The notes under the pieces were generated by a model. It did no database searches. It had not been told where the DNA came from and was given only the letters and a program-made list of their open reading frames with translations. This document shows positions 61,105-64,000 of a stretch of DNA of 64,000 bases, one piece after another. The stretch lies in the NCBI RefSeq assembly GCF_932526225.1, contig NC_064039.1, positions 11,612,139-11,676,138 on the forward strand. Direction: 5' to 3'. The DNA comes from Nematostella vectensis (taxonomy: Eukaryota > Cnidaria > Anthozoa > Actiniaria > Edwardsiidae). A program made the translations under genes and the position numbers. Numbering within the stretch: position 1 is the stretch's first letter; every line of letters begins with the position of its first letter.

Positions 61105-61420
61105 CTAATAATAATAGTATCAAAAATTGTACATGAAAACTGAAAATCTGAAAATAAAAAAATAATCTAAAGAAACACATGGATATATACACCCAATAAA
61201 AAAAACAATGAAAATATGGTGTGGAAATTATAAAAGATATAAATAGAAACATATATCCAAATAGTCAAACAAGTCTGAAGCTAAAATGCACAGTTCCATT
61301 GTGATTTGGTCTTTCAACAAGCACTAGTATAGAATAAAGATAATAGTGTCAAGCCTGGTGCACTGCAAACCAATACAATTGGACACCCCCTCCACAACTT
61401 GCATCATAGAAAATAGAACA

Positions 61421-64000
61421 TCAACAACAACAACAACAACAATATAACTTTATTTATACCACACACAGAAATTACAGTAAGAAAATAAATAATAATTACA
61501 GATTTTGGGTATTGGCTGCCTAGAAGTAACTAAAAAGCTAATCTGGCTAGGCAGCACAAAATAGTTCAATTAAATGGAGCGTATAGCAAGGACGTACAAG
61601 GCACGAATACAAAATACATGAAAGCAGCAGCAAAATAAAATGCAATAAAACAAAAAAACTAGATAGAAGCTAATAATTTTCAAGGATTGAGGTCTTTATT
61701 GCAGCCTTGAAGCTAGGCAAACGCATGGTTTTGGTAGGTTCTTTGATGTTATTCCAAATTGAGGCACCTTTAAAACGAATATTAAACTTTCCATAATTAG
61801 TTCGAGGTAAAGGGAGGCAGTACGATGATTTAGAAGCCAGTCTTGTATTATATTTGTGCCTTGAAGCAACCGTAGTAAAAAAAGAATCAAAAGGAGTTGG
61901 AAGTAGATTCAAATGAAATTTGTACATAAATATTGTGTTTAAGTAATAGATTAGATCAGGAGATTTCAAGATATTTAGTTTTCTAAAGATAGGAGAAGTA
62001 TGTTCAATGTAAGATGAGAAAGTTATGATTCTAACAGCTTTCTTCTGTAAAATAAAAAGAGGCTTGATTGTTGATTCATATGTGTTGCCCCAAATAATAG
62101 CACCATAAGTAAGAAATGGATAAATTAGAGAATAATATAGCTGAGTGAGAATTGTTGGTGATACATAGTAACGCAGCTTTGCTATTATTCCGACCCCTCT
62201 GGAGATTTTCTTACTTAACTGGTTAATGTGCTCCTTCCAGTTAAGAAAGGAGTCAATAACTACACCAAGATATTTGATATTATTTTTTTGTTTAATGGTA
62301 TTATTATTGATTGATAAAGAAATAGAACTAGCCAGCCTCTTTTGTGCTGGTCGAAAAATGACAAAATTAGTTTTACTGATGTTCAAAGCCAATTTATTTG
62401 CACAAAGCCAACGATTTATATTATACAGATCTGTGTTTACTTTGGTCTCTAAGGATGTCAATGAAGAATCGGCACAAAATAAATTGGCATCATCAGCAAA
62501 TAAATGAAAGTCAAATAAGTTGGAGCAGTTATTAAAATCATTAATGTACAGAAGAAAGAGAAGGGGACCAAGTACTGAACCTTGAGGCACTCCACATGTT
62601 ATTGGTAGTGGTGCAGATGACACATTACCAATAGAAACAAACTGTTGCCTGTTTGATAAGTAGGAAACAAACCATTCATAAGCTATGCCACGGATGCCGT
62701 ATGAATAAAGTTTTGCTAATAATATTTTATGATCAACAGTATCAAAAGCTTTGCTAAAATCAAGAAATATGCCACAAGAGTATTGACCACCCTCAATTGA
62801 TCTTTGGATTTTATCGGTAATAAGCAGAAGAGCATGTTCTGTAGAATGATTGGCTCGAAAGCCAAATTGATTTTTGTACAAAATATCGTATTTGTCTAGA
62901 AATTTTATGACTCTGTTATACATTAACCTTTCAAGTAACTGATTAAAAATAGATAATAATGATATTGGTCTAAAATTAGAAGTGTCAAAATGAGAGCCTG
63001 ATTTGTAAATAGGTATGACACGTGCAATTTTGAAGGCATCAGGTACAATGCCAGAAGAAAAGGACAGATTGTATAATATCTCCAGAGGCCTTGAAATAAT
63101 AGAGCTTAGTATTTTAAGAACTGTAATTGGAAGGCTAGAAGAACCACAAGCTTTACCTGATTTAATTCCTAAGATTATACTTCTAATTTCCTCTGTAGAT
63201 GTGGGAGCTAGAAGAAAGCTGTTAGAATTAGCTGTTGGAAGAAATTCTGAAAATAAAGTGTTTACTTTTGGAATATTGTTGCTGATATTTCTGCCAACAT
63301 TAGCAAAGAAGTAATTGAACTCATTTGCTATCTCATTTACATTGGTAAAAACCTTATTAGAAGATACAATTTTTGAAGGTGTGAAATGAGCCTTAGGCTT
63401 TAGCACGACAATTTCTTTTATCCCTTTCCAGATATTTTTTATGTTAGATTTGTTAAAATTAAAGTACTTTTCATAGTATTTTCTCTTACTTATTGCAATT
63501 AAATGGTTCAATTTATTTCTATAGATTTTGTATTTTTCAAAATGATATTGATTTCTAGATTTAATAAACTTCCTATAGAGCCTGTTCTTATAATTAATCG
63601 AAGTTCTGATGCCCTTGGATATCCAAGGTTTTGCTTTGAATTTAATTTCTTTTCTAGAAAGTTTTTTCATTGGAACATGGGAATTAATTATTTCATTAGA
63701 CTTAGCAAGAAAACAGGAAAAAATATCGTTAACATTATCCATACCATAAAACTGTAAAGACCAATCAATTTGGCTAAAATCATTAATTAAAGCTTCCTGA
63801 TCCAACCTAGAATAGTCCCTTTGGTAGAAGTCATTTTTTGAGACATTGATATTAATTGAATCTATTGTCAGAAAATTGGGAAGATGATCTGTTAAGGGAT
63901 AAACAATATTGCCACTACAAGTTTTATGTTCGAGCGAGTTAAAAAATATATTGTCTATGAGCGTGGCCGAATGATCAGTTATTCTAGTAGGTTGCAAGAT
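61421..64000 (-). mobile_element. LINE retrotransposon (CR1/L2-like), 5' part outside the window
   Basis: The minus-strand element ends in a (GTT)n tail at 61421-61440, as in CR1/L2-type LINEs that carry short 3' microsatellites. 3' UTR is 61441-61669 and the ORF is 61670-63997, continuing out of the window. It sits inside the gelsolin-like gene, in the same orientation. No target duplication can be checked because the 5' end is missing. Confidence 0.9.
61670..63997 (-). CDS. LINE reverse transcriptase ORF (partial)
   Basis: At least 775 codons without a stop. The visible N-terminus, TRITDHSATLIDNIF, is the end of an apurinic-type endonuclease domain. Reverse-transcriptase blocks follow in order: PIYKSGSHFDTSNFRPISLL, NQFGFRANHST, FLDFSKAFDTVDH (motif A Asp), CGVPQGSVLGPLLFLLYIND (motif B) and FADDANLF (motif C Asp pair). 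The C-terminal region ends with a KKAVRIITFSS-type stretch. All catalytic Asp residues are present with no frameshift, which suggests a recent insertion. Confidence 0.95.
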   Translation of the reverse strand: MQPTRITDHSATLIDNIFFNSLEHKTCSGNIVYPLTDHLPNFLTIDSININVSKNDFYQRDYSRLDQEALINDFSQIDWSLQFYGMDNVNDIFSCFLAKSNEIINSHVPMKKLSRKEIKFKAKPWISKGIRTSINYKNRLYRKFIKSRNQYHFEKYKIYRNKLNHLIAISKRKYYEKYFNFNKSNIKNIWKGIKEIVVLKPKAHFTPSKIVSSNKVFTNVNEIANEFNYFFANVGRNISNNIPKVNTLFSEFLPTANSNSFLLAPTSTEEIRSIILGIKSGKACGSSSLPITVLKILSSIISRPLEILYNLSFSSGIVPDAFKIARVIPIYKSGSHFDTSNFRPISLLSIFNQLLERLMYNRVIKFLDKYDILYKNQFGFRANHSTEHALLLITDKIQRSIEGGQYSCGIFLDFSKAFDTVDHKILLAKLYSYGIRGIAYEWFVSYLSNRQQFVSIGNVSSAPLPITCGVPQGSVLGPLLFLLYINDFNNCSNLFDFHLFADDANLFCADSSLTSLETKVNTDLYNINRWLCANKLALNISKTNFVIFRPAQKRLASSISLSINNNTIKQKNNIKYLGVVIDSFLNWKEHINQLSKKISRGVGIIAKLRYYVSPTILTQLYYSLIYPFLTYGAIIWGNTYESTIKPLFILQKKAVRIITFSSYIEHTSPIFRKLNILKSPDLIYYLNTIFMYKFHLNLLPTPFDSFFTTVASRHKYNTRLASKSSYCLPLPRTNYGKFNIRFKGASIWNNIKEPTKTMRLPSFKAAIKTSILENY

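Overview
The window reads as nuclear DNA of an early-branching metazoan, most likely an anthozoan cnidarian such as a sea anemone. It is AT-rich, its genes are cut by many short GT-AG introns, the proteins are animal families, and the spacers carry many small terminal-inverted-repeat (TIR) elements, G/C homopolymer runs and minisatellites. The taxonomic call is inference from style and gene content, not a database match.

Layout. Positions 107-604 (-) hold the first exon of an unrecognised lysine-rich protein, which shares a 398-bp divergent promoter with a six-exon DUF547 gene (1003-4262, +). A 28-kb, 35-exon gene (5831-33572, -) encodes a complete KDM3/JMJD1-type histone H3K9 demethylase; its reconstructed phases give 2771 residues. 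SIL1, the ER nucleotide-exchange factor for BiP, follows (35759-40889, -, 5 exons, 465 aa). Then comes a REEP1-4-type ER-shaping protein (43654-51465, -, 12 exons, 292 aa), then the last two domains of a three-domain gelsolin/severin-like protein (56314-61104, -). The gelsolin gene runs off the window behind a LINE retrotransposon (61421-64000, -). The large genes are co-oriented but are independent eukaryotic units, not an operon. SIL1 and REEP both act at the ER. The exon models join in consistent reading phase, and each complete CDS is divisible by three.

Mobile DNA. I see nine or more elements with inverted ends, several with clear target duplications: TTAA (46618-47580), TA (54712-55595), 8 bp (48415-49125), 8-9 bp (57429-57598), 6 bp (52184-53696) and 4 bp (5011-5593). 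There are also several dispersed short repeat families with G-runs, a probable degenerate SINE and a LINE with an intact reverse transcriptase.

The most unusual signal is a recurring relation between tandem repeats and splice sites. In six introns of three genes (four in KDM3, one in gelsolin, one in DUF547) a tandem array starts at the exon's 5' splice site. In four of the six the unit clearly contains copied exon end plus donor. One KDM3 exon (9079-9152) also has its 3' splice site triplicated on the other side, so both its splice sites lie inside tandem arrays. I know of no feature class for this.
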